A stretch of DNA of 46,942 nt from Clostridiales bacterium (GCA_012839085.1 DUNZ01000075.1:1-46942), one strand, 5' to 3'; numbered from the stretch's first letter, positions 17,225 to 26,014 are shown. Made by a program: numbers and translations. Notes: generated by a model not told the origin, from the letters alone.

Positions 17225-17330
17225 AAACATAAATCAGCTTTTAACTTAACAATAAACATATAACAGCTTTCAATGTAACAATAAAACATATATCAGTTTT
17301 CAACTTAAATAATCAAACATAAATCAGCAT
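17225..17330. repeat. 29-bp tandem array running into the 3' end of the dapA-type gene
   Basis: Units start at 17225, 17254, 17283 and 17315 (29, 29, 32 and a partial 16 bp), sharing AAACATAAATCAGC. The last partial unit lies inside the dapA-type coding region, where it encodes the final residues (MLIYV). The other units lie beyond the stop, so the array appears to be copied from the end of the gene. Confidence 0.85.
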
Positions 17331-18200
17331 TTTCTCTAATACAGTTTGATCCAACTGTTTTTTTAAGGATTCTGTTATCTGGGTTAATGGAAGTCTTACT
17401 TCAGGAGATTGGATGAGGCCTTGTTCTGACAAGCAGTATTTAATTGGAGTAGGATTAGGCTCTTTGAATAATAATGGAATGAAGTCGTAGAGTTCTTTCC
17501 AGAGATCAAAGGCAGCCTCATGATCATTTTCTTCTTTGATCTTTTTATATACCTTAACAAACAATTCGGTTTTTATATGGGAGGATGCAAGAATTCCTCC
17601 ATGACCTCCCATGGTTAGAGTGAGGTAGAAAAAGATATCTTCCCCAGTTAGAATGAAAAAATTCTCTGGAGGTTCCATTAGTAAGGACATTGTTTGTTTT
17701 ATATCCCCACAAGCATCTTTTAAACCGATAATATTTTTGATGGCTGCTAATCGGTGGATGGTTTCGTTTTCTATATTCACACCAGTACGGTAAGGGATAT
17801 TATATAATATAATATTTAAATCGGTCTCTTCTGCTATGGCTTTAAAATGTTGATAAATTCCTTCTTGGCTTGGTTTATTGTAATAAGGACATACCGATAG
17901 GATTCCTTGTATATCATAATATTCAGCGATTTGAATCTTCTTTAGTACTTTTGCAGTATTGTTTCCTCCCACACCTACATAGACGGGAAGTTTTCCGTTT
18001 ACATATTCCATGGTCATTTCGATCATTTCTTCGAATTCAAAATCACTAAGGGTTGGGACTTCTCCGGTAGTACCTAGGGGAATGATCCCACTGATTCCTG
18101 TATTCATATAATGATCAATTAAATTCTTATATGAGTCAAAATCTATCTTACCATTTTTAAAGGGAGTTATGATGGGAAGCCAAACACCAGTCAGTTGCAT
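17313..18200 (-). CDS. dapA: 4-hydroxy-tetrahydrodipicolinate synthase
   Basis: The 295-residue (beta/alpha)8 aldolase condenses pyruvate with aspartate semialdehyde, the first committed step to lysine and diaminopimelate. All key positions of the E. coli enzyme are present at the same numbers: Thr44-Thr45 (GTTGE), Tyr107 (PYYNKP), Tyr133 and Arg138 (YNIPYRTG) and the Schiff-base Lys161 (GLKD). Arg138 separates it from N-acetylneuraminate and keto-deoxy sugar-acid lyases. The start at 18200 follows AAAGGAGG; an upstream frame to 18254 lacks a ribosome site. It stands alone between two sugar loci, so it may be a second copy or have a role outside lysine synthesis. Confidence 0.82.
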   Translation of the reverse strand: MQLTGVWLPIITPFKNGKIDFDSYKNLIDHYMNTGISGIIPLGTTGEVPTLSDFEFEEMIEMTMEYVNGKLPVYVGVGGNNTAKVLKKIQIAEYYDIQGILSVCPYYNKPSQEGIYQHFKAIAEETDLNIILYNIPYRTGVNIENETIHRLAAIKNIIGLKDACGDIKQTMSLLMEPPENFFILTGEDIFFYLTLTMGGHGGILASSHIKTELFVKVYKKIKEENDHEAAFDLWKELYDFIPLLFKEPNPTPIKYCLSEQGLIQSPEVRLPLTQITESLKKQLDQTVLEKMLIYV

Positions 18201-18423
18201 GATGATTCCTCCTTTAATAGAAATTCTATCTTGTAATTCTATTATATAAAACACTTTATTGTAAAAATATAACTAAAATGCTATGAAACTTGCATATAAT
18301 GCTATATAATTATTTATAAGTGGCTATGGGTTATAAACTTTGTCGAATAGGGGAGATAACCAAGCTTGCATTAAGTAAGTGTGCTAAGGAGCCTGCCTTT
18401 TTAAATATATACAAATGATTTGC

Positions 18424-18740
18424 GAACGATTGGGAATGAATATAGAACGATCGGGAACAGCATTTTGAACGATTGGAAGTAATTTATTGAATGATTGGGA
18501 ATGATTTGCTGAATGATTGAAAGTGAATTGTAGAACGATTGGAAGTGATTTGTAGAGGGATTGGAAGTGATTTGTTGAACATATGTATATGAATCGTAGA
18601 AGGATAGGAAGTTATTTGTTGAACGGTTGAACGCTTGTAAATGAATTGTAGAAGGATTGGGAAGGGCTTTTTGAATGATTGGAAACGATGGTTGAGAATA
18701 ATTGAAAATGATAGTTGAGAGTAATTGAAAAATGATTAGA
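18424..18740. repeat. 22-bp tandem array upstream of an AraC-type gene
   Basis: About thirteen units, consensus GAACGATTGGAAGTGATTTGTA, start at 18424, 18445, 18467, 18489, 18511, 18533, 18555, 18577, 18599, 18621, 18651, 18673 and 18694. Most are exactly 22 bp, and the one at 18621 is 30 bp. The 18201-18767 gap, between divergently transcribed genes, otherwise contains only AT-rich sequence. Every unit keeps the same face of the helix, since 22 bp is close to two turns. Confidence 0.9.
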
Positions 18741-18767
18741 TGAGTAAATATAGAATGGAGATTTCAT

Positions 18768-19610
18768 ATGAATGATTTTCAAAAACTAGGATACCTAGAG
18801 GATGATTTCAAAATATTTCACATTCTTGATAAAGAAAGGAAAGAATTTTCCTTTCACTATCATGATTTTAATAAAATCATGATATTACTTAAGGGAAATA
18901 TTAATTACTCCATTGAAGGGAAGAATTATTTATTAAAGCCATATGATATCGTTTTAGTAAATGCGGGAGAAATTCATCGACCTACCATTCTAGATAATTC
19001 TGAATATGAAAGAATTATTTTTTACATATCTCCTCAATTTCTTGATGCCTATTCATCGGAAAATTATTGTTTGAGTTATTGCTTTACGAGAGCGAAAGAA
19101 GAACATTCCAATGTACTCAGAATTCATTCCATTGATAAGAGTAAGCTTTATCAAGTTTGTCAAGAGTTAGAGCACTCATTTTCCGATCATGCTTTTGCCA
19201 AGGAGTTATATCAGAAGATATTATTTCTGGAGTTTATGATTCAGCTAAATCGAACAGCCATATCCAATCATATCAATTATCTAGATTCCAACAAGGGAAA
19301 TCCCAAGATACTTCAAATTATTGATTTTATTAATGAACATTTAACCGAGGATATCACCATAGATCGACTATCAGAAGAATTCTTTATAAGCCGATATTAT
19401 CTGATGCATTTTTTTAAAGAACAGACTGGCTATACCATAGGCAATTATATTACGGAAAAGCGATTGTTATTGGCTAAAAATCTTGTACAGAATGGGATGC
19501 CTATTACCCAGGCCTGTTATCAAAGTGGATTTAAAAACTACTCCACTTTTTCAAGAGCTTTTAAAAAAACATATAATACGGTACCCAAAAATGCTCAGTA
19601 TCTTGATTAA
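18768..19610 (+). CDS. AraC-family regulator with cupin sensor domain
   Basis: The 280-residue protein has an AraC-type cupin arm at about 25-110 (FHYHDFNKIMILLKGNINYS, PYDIVLVNAGEIHRP) that would bind a sugar, and two C-terminal helix-turn-helix units at about 185-280 (DITIDRLSEEFFISRYYLMH and PITQACYQSGFKNYSTFSRA). It is transcribed away from the dapA-type gene and toward a LacI-type gene. The ATG is preceded by GGAGA. The target is probably the nearby transporter or its own locus; no effector can be read from the sequence. Confidence 0.88.
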   Translation: MNDFQKLGYLEDDFKIFHILDKERKEFSFHYHDFNKIMILLKGNINYSIEGKNYLLKPYDIVLVNAGEIHRPTILDNSEYERIIFYISPQFLDAYSSENYCLSYCFTRAKEEHSNVLRIHSIDKSKLYQVCQELEHSFSDHAFAKELYQKILFLEFMIQLNRTAISNHINYLDSNKGNPKILQIIDFINEHLTEDITIDRLSEEFFISRYYLMHFFKEQTGYTIGNYITEKRLLLAKNLVQNGMPITQACYQSGFKNYSTFSRAFKKTYNTVPKNAQYLD

Positions 19611-19634
19611 TTAACTAATTTTCTATGGTTTATG

Positions 19635-19663
19635 TTGACAAATTTAACCCCATTTATTAGAAT
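19635..19663 (+). promoter_or_regulatory. Strong promoter for the LacI-type gene
   Basis: TTGACA (19635-19640), a 17-bp spacer and TAGAAT (19658-19663). An AATTAAGTTAAGTAAATTAA tract with inverted TTAA/TTAACT segments follows, which could carry an autoregulatory site. Confidence 0.7.
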
Positions 19664-19721
19664 TAAGTTAAGTAAATTAAAGTTAAAATTAACTAAAAAA
19701 TAAAATGGGGGTGGGGGTCTT

Positions 19722-20744
19722 ATGGGGAAGAAAGTCAAGATGGCAGATATCGCTGCTAAACTAAATGTAAGTACAGTTACGGTCTCGAAGGCTTTGTCCG
19801 GACAGAAGGGTGTTAGCGATGAGATGCGCGAAAAGATTAAGGCTTTAGCGAAACAGTTGGGTTATAAACAACCATCTCAGGTTAAAAATTCCAAGAAAAA
19901 TGGTGGTTACAATATAGGAATCATAGTTCCTGACAAATATTTCGGTAAGTATGAGTCTTTTTATTGGATGATGTATCAGGAATTGGCAACTATAGCTGTT
20001 CGAAAAGAATGTTTTACTATGTTGGAAGTAATAAGTCCAGAGGATGAAAATGAGAAAGTCTTACCCAAACTCCTTAAGGAGAGAAAAGTCGATGGAGCAA
20101 TTCTTTTGGGACGACCAGAAAGTGGATACATTAATAAATTAAGAGCAGAAGTAGATATTCCCATCGTTTGCCTTGACTTCTTTGATGAGTCCAGTAATTG
20201 CGATGCAGTAATTTCCGATGGTTACTATGGCACTTATATGCTGACCAATCACCTTTTTGATATGGGTCATGAAGATATCGCGTATGTGGGGACACTTCTA
20301 TATACAAGTAGTATTACAGATCGGTATTTTGGATATTGCAAATCCATTATGGAGCATGGAAAAAAGGTCTTAAAGGAATGGGTCATCGATGACCGGGATT
20401 GGGAAACTGGGGATGTGAATTTATTTAAAATACAGTTGCCTAATCCAATGCCTACCGCCTTTGTATGCAATTGTGACCTGACGGCTAGTATATTAATTAA
20501 GACTTTAAGGGAACATAATTATAAAGTTCCCCATGATATATCTGTAGTTGGTTTTGATAATTATTTATATCCAGGTCTTTGTGATATTGGTATTACTACC
20601 TATGATGTAAATGTTAAGGAAATGGCTCGTAGATCCATTAAAATATTGCTCAAAAAAATAAACAAAGAAATCTACAAATCAGGTGTTAGTATTGTTGAAG
20701 GAACGATAGTATATAAGGATAGTGTAAAAAAGAGAAACAGTTAA
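19722..20744 (+). CDS. LacI-family transcriptional regulator
   Basis: The 340-residue protein carries the LacI head at 5-55 (VKMADIAAKLNVSTVTVSKA, hinge LGYKQPSQVKNSKK) and a sugar-binding effector domain (NIGIIVPDKYFGKYESFYWM, VDGAILLGRP, VVGFDNYLYPG). Its ATG follows GGGGGTGGGGG. It is preceded by its own strong promoter and ends one base from the end of the convergent AraC gene. It differs clearly from the LacI protein at 13309. A role in controlling the downstream transporter at 21986-25891 is likely but not proven. Confidence 0.88.
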   Translation: MGKKVKMADIAAKLNVSTVTVSKALSGQKGVSDEMREKIKALAKQLGYKQPSQVKNSKKNGGYNIGIIVPDKYFGKYESFYWMMYQELATIAVRKECFTMLEVISPEDENEKVLPKLLKERKVDGAILLGRPESGYINKLRAEVDIPIVCLDFFDESSNCDAVISDGYYGTYMLTNHLFDMGHEDIAYVGTLLYTSSITDRYFGYCKSIMEHGKKVLKEWVIDDRDWETGDVNLFKIQLPNPMPTAFVCNCDLTASILIKTLREHNYKVPHDISVVGFDNYLYPGLCDIGITTYDVNVKEMARRSIKILLKKINKEIYKSGVSIVEGTIVYKDSVKKRNS

Positions 20745-20745
20745 T

Positions 20746-21645
20746 CTAATCGTTCGTAACCGGTGTCTGCTTCCGATAAACCAAGGGAGTAAGCCCGGTT
20801 TTCTTTTTGAACTGGCGAATCAAGTGGTTGGTATTTTCATATCCCACCATTCTTCCAATTTCATGAATTTTTTTATCTGAATGGGTCAAGGCATACTTTG
20901 CTACCTCAATTCTTTTGTTGTTCAGATACCTCATTGGTGAAATACCAAAAAACTGCGTAAACTCTCGGCATATCCGATATTTGCTTATATGATACTTTCC
21001 TTCCAAAGCTTCCAGTGAAAATACCTCTTGATAATGTTGATCAAAAACTTCTTTGATTTCTCGCAAATAGTTTGGAATATAAGGGCTCCCAGTTCTGTTT
21101 TGTTCTAGCATGATTTCAAATAATATATCCAGAATGAGTTTTGAGGATTTGAGTCTATAATAGTAGGTATCCAAACTTAAATATTTGTATAACTGCTGAA
21201 GAAATATGGGAATTTTAGAATCTTTCTCCATATAAATGAGATTTCCTTGCTGGGCAACAATTTTTTGATAGAGGTAAGGAAGAAGAGGTCCATTCATATA
21301 GAAAACTTTATAAATCCAAGGGGATTGTTTGATTTCTATTCTGTGTGGTTCCATACAATCGATGAGCAAGAGGGTACCAGAGGAAAGGATCTGAGAGTCC
21401 TTGTCGAAAATATAAGATCCGGATCCACTCTCGGTATAAAGGCAACAAAAAGATGAGAGCTGGGATATCTCATAATAGTAAGGAAAAAGGGCATGGATAT
21501 GACCAAAGGCTTGGACATAGGGTAAATTATCTATGGCCTCTTCCCAGGGTGTAGTAAAGTGAGGGAAATAATTATCTAAGGAAATTGTTTTGGTAAGCTT
21601 GGTATTGCTTTGCAATGCTTTCAAAAAGGATTGTTTGAACTCCAA
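20746..21645 (-). CDS. AraC-family regulator, TTG start
   Basis: The 299-residue protein has an N-terminal arm with cupin features (SGSYIFDKDSQILSSGTLLL, MEPHRIEI) and the paired helix-turn-helix of AraC proteins at about 200-295 (EALEGKYHISKYRICREFTQ, IHEIGRMVGYENTNHLIRQF). The start codon is TTG at 21645, placed seven bases after AGGGGTG; no ATG is available in frame. It is transcribed divergently from the sugar ABC operon at 21986, the classical position for its activator. Confidence 0.85.
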   Translation of the reverse strand: MEFKQSFLKALQSNTKLTKTISLDNYFPHFTTPWEEAIDNLPYVQAFGHIHALFPYYYEISQLSSFCCLYTESGSGSYIFDKDSQILSSGTLLLIDCMEPHRIEIKQSPWIYKVFYMNGPLLPYLYQKIVAQQGNLIYMEKDSKIPIFLQQLYKYLSLDTYYYRLKSSKLILDILFEIMLEQNRTGSPYIPNYLREIKEVFDQHYQEVFSLEALEGKYHISKYRICREFTQFFGISPMRYLNNKRIEVAKYALTHSDKKIHEIGRMVGYENTNHLIRQFKKKTGLTPLVYRKQTPVTND

Positions 21646-21985
21646 GATATCACCCCTAAACCCTATTATAAATAAATTAAAATATTATATAAGTAAATCA
21701 TAAAGGAAATTTCTCTTTCTGGCAATAGAAATTCATAAAATATAAAAAATTAAGTTGAATATTTAATCTATAAATCGGGTTATAAAAGCTAAAAAAAATG
21801 TAATAAATTGAAATAATTCATCAAAGTTCTTGAATAATTTAAAAAAATATATGAATAATGCATAATATTTGCAAAAAATGAATATTAATTGCAATAATTA
21901 ATGATGACTAAAAATTGATTTACTATATAATAAAATTAAGTTGCTATTTAGCATCTAATCATTAAATGAGGAGGTTATATTTAAG
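21646..21985. other. AT-rich divergent control region between AraC and the ABC operon
   Basis: This 340-base gap holds the promoters of the AraC gene (leftward) and of the sugar ABC operon (rightward). A TATAAT at 21926-21931 has only a weak -35 (ATGACT, 16 bp upstream). TTGCAAAAAATGAATATTAA and related A-tracts occur around 21870-21895. No clear operator palindrome was seen. Confidence 0.4.
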
Positions 21986-23467
21986 ATGAAGATTAAAAAA
22001 GTCTTAGCTATTTTCTTGGCTGTTATTCTTGCATTTTCATTGGTAGCTTGCAAGGGCGAGGATGACAAAGAGGCGGATAAGAAGCTATCCGATGAGTCTG
22101 ATTCTAGTTCTGATAAGTCCGGTGATTCAAAGAAGGATGCCAAAGATAATGGAAATGATAGGGCAAAAGATGAGGGAAAATCGAATTTTTCAGGTACTAC
22201 CCTTCGGGTTTATACCCATATGGGGAACCGAGTATTAGGGGAGGAAAAGAAAGATGAGAATGGTAATACTTACCGAGATGAATCTTATGCTTATTTAAAA
22301 CATTTGACGGATCGCTTTATGGAAGAGACTGGAATGATTGTTGAGCTAAATGTTATTACCAATGAAGATGAGCTAAGACCTCTGTTCCAGGTTAAGGATG
22401 ACAGTGTAGATGTATATACAGCGCCAAACTGGAGTCTGGAAGAATGGGCTGCTTATGCGGAACCATACTTTACAGTTGAAGAAGGAATAGAGCAGTATGG
22501 TGAATATGCTCTAGCAATGCCTACCGTTGGAGATTATATCTATAGTGTTATGCCCGGAAGAGCATATAATCAAGCGGTTGTATATAATGAAGAAGTTATA
22601 AAAGCAGCAGGATATAATGAGATACCAGCTACTTTAGCAGAGTTTAATGATATGTGTGAAGCCATTAAGGCCATGGGTGTTACCCCGATATCCTTACATA
22701 GAATAGAAAATTGGCCTTTGGCCACAGTTCAGGATTTTGCAGGTTATGTGGCAGGGAATGCTAATGTATTTGCAGAATGCTTAAAGACAGAGAATCCATT
22801 TAGTGAAGATGCACCTTTTGGTAAGACCATTAAGATGTATACAGAGTGGAAGGCAAAAGGCTACTTTGAGCCTGAAATCTATACAGATTTTGGTGTGGCT
22901 ATGGATAGTGTGGCTTATGGAAGAGCAGCTATGATGTTATTTGGTTCATGGGTTGTACCTCAAATTCAAGGACGTGTACCAGATGGCAAGGATCCTTCCA
23001 TAATAAAATTTGCACCAGCTCCAGATTTTGGCCAAGGTAGGTATGTACTAGCAGCTCCTGCTGATAACTGGGCTATATCTAAATTCTCTAAGAATAAAGA
23101 AGCAGCAAGAGAATATATTGAATATATCGCCAATGATGCTAAATTTATTGCGGACAGTGGATTTATTGCCAATAAGAAGGGTGTAGAACCAATTGTTCCA
23201 GAGCTGTATGCTATCATTGATGAAATGGTAGAAGCAGGAAAATGTAATGTGCTACTTTCTCCAGCACAGGATGAAAACTATCTGGCTAATCAAGAAATTT
23301 TAACGGAAGCTGGTTTATGGGCAGATTATAAATATGTGGGCTTATTATTTGATGCTCTTGATATGGCGAATCCGAATGATTGGTCAGCTTATGAAAAACA
23401 AGTAGAGGCACAGAATAAGGCGTATGCAATGTATAAAGAAGAACTTGGCCTTGAATGGAAAGAGTAA
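21986..23467 (+). CDS. Sugar ABC transporter solute-binding lipoprotein
   Basis: The 493-residue protein begins with a lipoprotein signal (FSLVAC, cysteine at 22) and a long tether rich in Asp, Ser and Lys (to about residue 65), followed by a family 1 binding protein fold (TTLRVYTHMGNRVLGEEKKD, NPFSEDAPFGKTIKMYTEWK). It would capture a sugar at the cell surface for the permeases at 23576 and 24441. The ATG follows GAGGAGG. It is unlike the LplA-type protein at 8241, so the two systems probably take up different sugars. Confidence 0.9.
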   Translation: MKIKKVLAIFLAVILAFSLVACKGEDDKEADKKLSDESDSSSDKSGDSKKDAKDNGNDRAKDEGKSNFSGTTLRVYTHMGNRVLGEEKKDENGNTYRDESYAYLKHLTDRFMEETGMIVELNVITNEDELRPLFQVKDDSVDVYTAPNWSLEEWAAYAEPYFTVEEGIEQYGEYALAMPTVGDYIYSVMPGRAYNQAVVYNEEVIKAAGYNEIPATLAEFNDMCEAIKAMGVTPISLHRIENWPLATVQDFAGYVAGNANVFAECLKTENPFSEDAPFGKTIKMYTEWKAKGYFEPEIYTDFGVAMDSVAYGRAAMMLFGSWVVPQIQGRVPDGKDPSIIKFAPAPDFGQGRYVLAAPADNWAISKFSKNKEAAREYIEYIANDAKFIADSGFIANKKGVEPIVPELYAIIDEMVEAGKCNVLLSPAQDENYLANQEILTEAGLWADYKYVGLLFDALDMANPNDWSAYEKQVEAQNKAYAMYKEELGLEWKE

Positions 23468-23491
23468 TAAGTGAAATAAAGTAATAAAAGG

Positions 23492-23553
23492 GGGGGTTGC
23501 ATTACGTTTTGTATGTGATTACTTAGGCATATATGTTACGTTTTGCAACCCCC
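23492..23553 (+). other. Hairpin between binding-protein and permease genes
   Basis: GGGGGTTGC (23492-23500) pairs with 23545-23553 around a 44-base loop. It lies between the binding protein and the first permease, where a stable hairpin would protect the 5' message or cause partial termination, producing more binding protein than permease. An internal ACGTTTTG repeat (23514, 23538) lies inside the loop. Confidence 0.6.
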
Positions 23554-23575
23554 TATGATTTGAAAAGGAGAAGAT

Positions 23576-24448
23576 ATGAAAAAAACAAAAAGTAGTAAAA
23601 TTCTTATTATTACCTTTCTAGTCATACCTGTGCTTCATTTGCTTATATTCTCCTATATTCCAATCATAAGCAATGTTTATCTGAGTTTTACAGATTATCG
23701 AGGAACAGGGGTACCAAAGTGGGTCGGACTCAGAAATTATCGTAGGCTTTTGACCGATCCACAGTACATAATGATATTTAAAAACTGTCTTTGGTATATG
23801 GTGGTGGCAATCCCTCAATTGATATTTGCCTTTGTATTGGCAGTCTTTGTGAATGGTAAATTCCGGGGATTAAACCTATTTAAAAGCATTTTAATCATAC
23901 CATACCTCTTGAATGGGGTAATTGTATCAACCATATTTATTATATTTTTTAATAATTCCGGTACTTTAAATACAATTTTAGAAGCCATAGGGCTTACTGG
24001 TTTAAAGCGACAATGGCTGCAAAGTTTAAAATTAGTCAATCCATCGATTGCCTCCATTAGCATTTGGAGATACTATGGGATGAATTTTATAATGTTTTTT
24101 GGTGGTCTTCAAACGGTTCCTGCCGAACTATATGAAGCAGCTGCAGTGGACGGTTGTTCAAAATGGAAAGAAATCCGATATATTTCTATACCGTCCATAA
24201 GAAACATACTATTTATCAATATTTTACTTAGTATCTCAGGGTCGATCCAGGTATTTGAGATTCCTTATATTATGATGAATGGCTCCAATGGAACAGTAAC
24301 TCCTGTTATACAAATCCAGCAGAGTGCATTTTCAGATAATAGGGTCGGCTTTGCCGCTGCCTTGTCGATCATGGTATTTATTATCGTAGTGATTGCAGTC
24401 GGGTTACAGAGTATCGTTAATAAGAGAGGGGAGGAGGACTTTGCTTAG
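23576..24448 (+). CDS. Sugar ABC transporter permease (MalF/UgpA type)
   Basis: The 290-residue CUT1 permease has six membrane segments from residue 8 (ILIITFLVIPVLHLLIFSYI) and an EAA loop, YEAAAVDGCSKWKEIRYISI, for docking the ATPase. The ATG follows AAAAGGAG. Its end overlaps the next permease by eight bases. It pairs with that product to make the channel fed by the 21986 lipoprotein. Confidence 0.9.
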   Translation: MKKTKSSKILIITFLVIPVLHLLIFSYIPIISNVYLSFTDYRGTGVPKWVGLRNYRRLLTDPQYIMIFKNCLWYMVVAIPQLIFAFVLAVFVNGKFRGLNLFKSILIIPYLLNGVIVSTIFIIFFNNSGTLNTILEAIGLTGLKRQWLQSLKLVNPSIASISIWRYYGMNFIMFFGGLQTVPAELYEAAAVDGCSKWKEIRYISIPSIRNILFINILLSISGSIQVFEIPYIMMNGSNGTVTPVIQIQQSAFSDNRVGFAAALSIMVFIIVVIAVGLQSIVNKRGEEDFA

Positions 24449-25268
24449 GGAAAGTAAATTATACAGGGTATTACGCTATGTCTTCTTAATTGCAGCTTGT
24501 CTATTTGTTATTATACCGATCATACCCCTGGTATTTATGGCCTTCAAAACAGGAGCAGAATATTCAACAACCGATGTCCTTACTCCGCCAAACAATTGGT
24601 TCAATACATATAATTTTCGCTATGCCATCCGTGTGGGTAGATTGCCTCAAGCATTGCTAAATACGGCTATCATATTGGGAGTATCCTTATCAATACAGGT
24701 GCTTTTTACAACCATGGTTTCCTATGTCCTTCACCGATTTGAATTTAGGGGTAAGAAAATTATTTATGGCCTGTTTACATTAACTATGTTTATACCAGTG
24801 GTTACTACTCAAACAGTGGTGTTCCAGATTGTCTATCGATTAAAATTGGTTAATAAAATGCCCAGTGTAATTCTGCTTTATTCTGGAGTTGGTATTGTTG
24901 GTATTTATATTATGCTAAATTTATTATCTTCCATATCAAAAGAGTTAGACGAATCTGCTCTAATCGATGGAGCCAACTATTTTCGAATTTATCGCAGTAT
25001 TATATTGCCTTTATTAAAGCCAGCCTGTACCACCCTAGTCATATTAAATGGAATTGCCTATTATAATGATTTTTATATCCCTAACTTGTATTTAAATAAA
25101 GATGTACAGACATTTACGGTTGCCTTATATGAGTTTTTTGGAAATATGGCTACACCATTTGAAATTGTTTCTGCGGCAATCTTACTGGGGATTGTACCTA
25201 TCGGTATTGCCTATTTATTCCTGCAGAAATACATTTTCTATGGTCTTTCAGGAGCTGTAAAATCATGA
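24441..25268 (+). CDS. Sugar ABC transporter permease (MalG/UgpE type), TTG start
   Basis: The 275-residue permease has six membrane segments, from VLRYVFLIAACLFVIIPIIP, and the EAA-type loop DESALIDGANYFRIYRSIIL. I place the start at TTG 24441, directly after GGGGAGGAGG; a longer version from 24393 would overlap the upstream gene by 56 bases without a ribosome site. The two genes overlap by eight bases and this one overlaps the next by four (ATGA). The tail IFYGLSGAVKS is typical of the subfamily. Confidence 0.85.
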   Translation: MLRESKLYRVLRYVFLIAACLFVIIPIIPLVFMAFKTGAEYSTTDVLTPPNNWFNTYNFRYAIRVGRLPQALLNTAIILGVSLSIQVLFTTMVSYVLHRFEFRGKKIIYGLFTLTMFIPVVTTQTVVFQIVYRLKLVNKMPSVILLYSGVGIVGIYIMLNLLSSISKELDESALIDGANYFRIYRSIILPLLKPACTTLVILNGIAYYNDFYIPNLYLNKDVQTFTVALYEFFGNMATPFEIVSAAILLGIVPIGIAYLFLQKYIFYGLSGAVKS

Positions 25269-25891
25269 TGAGAGAAAATTTGCTTTACAAAATATTATCA
25301 ACGATTCATCTTGCTTTCTTTACCAGCCTTCTGCTCTTTAGCACGATTTTTCTATCGGCAAGCTTTATGACCTTGCCGGGACTTTGTGCTGTTTATCAAA
25401 TAGGGCGGGATTATCTACATAAAAAAATAGACATTACCGATAGTATAATTAAAAAATATTTTTCTTATTTCAAGAGTTCCATCAGGACCATGAAATATGT
25501 TGGGGTAAATTTTATTTTACTCCTAAATGTGTTAGGAATGTTGGTGGCCTTTGAAAGTGGGAGGATAATCTTTGCCTACCTATGTCTAGTTATTATGACT
25601 TTTTTAGTCGTGTTTTTATTATATATCGCAGGAGTTTATACCTTTATTGGGAAAGAAATTGATTGTATAGAAGTGATTTTTATCATGTTCTTGAAACCTC
25701 TTAATCTGATACCAGTATTTATTACGGTATTGCTAGCAACCATATTCTTTTCTAAAATCCTTATGATTGTCTTCCTGCTTTTTGGAGCTGTCCTTTCCTA
25801 TTGTTTAGAACTAGTGATTTTATTACCAATCCTTCATTATAAAAATATAACAGGGATATCCTCAGCACAGGGGCATAAGATTGAAAAATGA
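25265..25891 (+). CDS. YesL-type DUF624 membrane protein
   Basis: The 208-residue protein has about six hydrophobic segments and starts with a short cytoplasmic N-terminus, then FFTSLLLFSTIFLSASFMTL. It resembles the YesL/DUF624 family, small membrane proteins often encoded next to CUT1 transporters of plant polysaccharide loci; their role is unknown. Translation is coupled to the permease by an ATGA overlap. Its stop codon is inside the terminator stem at 25860-25913. Confidence 0.75.
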   Translation: MMRENLLYKILSTIHLAFFTSLLLFSTIFLSASFMTLPGLCAVYQIGRDYLHKKIDITDSIIKKYFSYFKSSIRTMKYVGVNFILLLNVLGMLVAFESGRIIFAYLCLVIMTFLVVFLLYIAGVYTFIGKEIDCIEVIFIMFLKPLNLIPVFITVLLATIFFSKILMIVFLLFGAVLSYCLELVILLPILHYKNITGISSAQGHKIEK

Positions 25892-25913
25892 CCCCAAGGT
25901 GCTGAGGTTTTTT
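25860..25913 (+). terminator. Terminator of the sugar ABC operon, starting inside the last gene
   Basis: CCTCAGCAC (25860-25868) pairs with GTGCTGAGG (25899-25907), followed by TTTTTT. The second pairing GGGG/CCCC lies inside the loop. The left arm overlaps the last codons of the YesL-type gene. Confidence 0.88.
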
Positions 25914-26014
25914 CCATATACCGGACTATGTTTCTTTAATAAGGTAAAAACATGCTTGTTTTTATTCTTAAAATTAAAAAAAGATAAAACAAGGTAAAAT
26001 ATTGTTGCAAATTG

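Noticed and set aside
17313-18200. N-acetylneuraminate or keto-deoxy sugar-acid lyase
   Set aside because: Arg138, specific for DHDPS, is present with all other DHDPS residues.
18577-18590. GAACATATGT, resembling half of a LexA box
   Set aside because: It is one variant unit of the 22-bp array, and the second half of the site is missing.
18424-18740. CRISPR array
   Set aside because: Units are directly adjacent without spacers, degenerate, and no cas genes are near.
24393-24440. Longer N-terminus of the second permease
   Set aside because: It would overlap the upstream gene by 56 bases and lacks a ribosome site; TTG at 24441 follows a strong GGAGGAGG.
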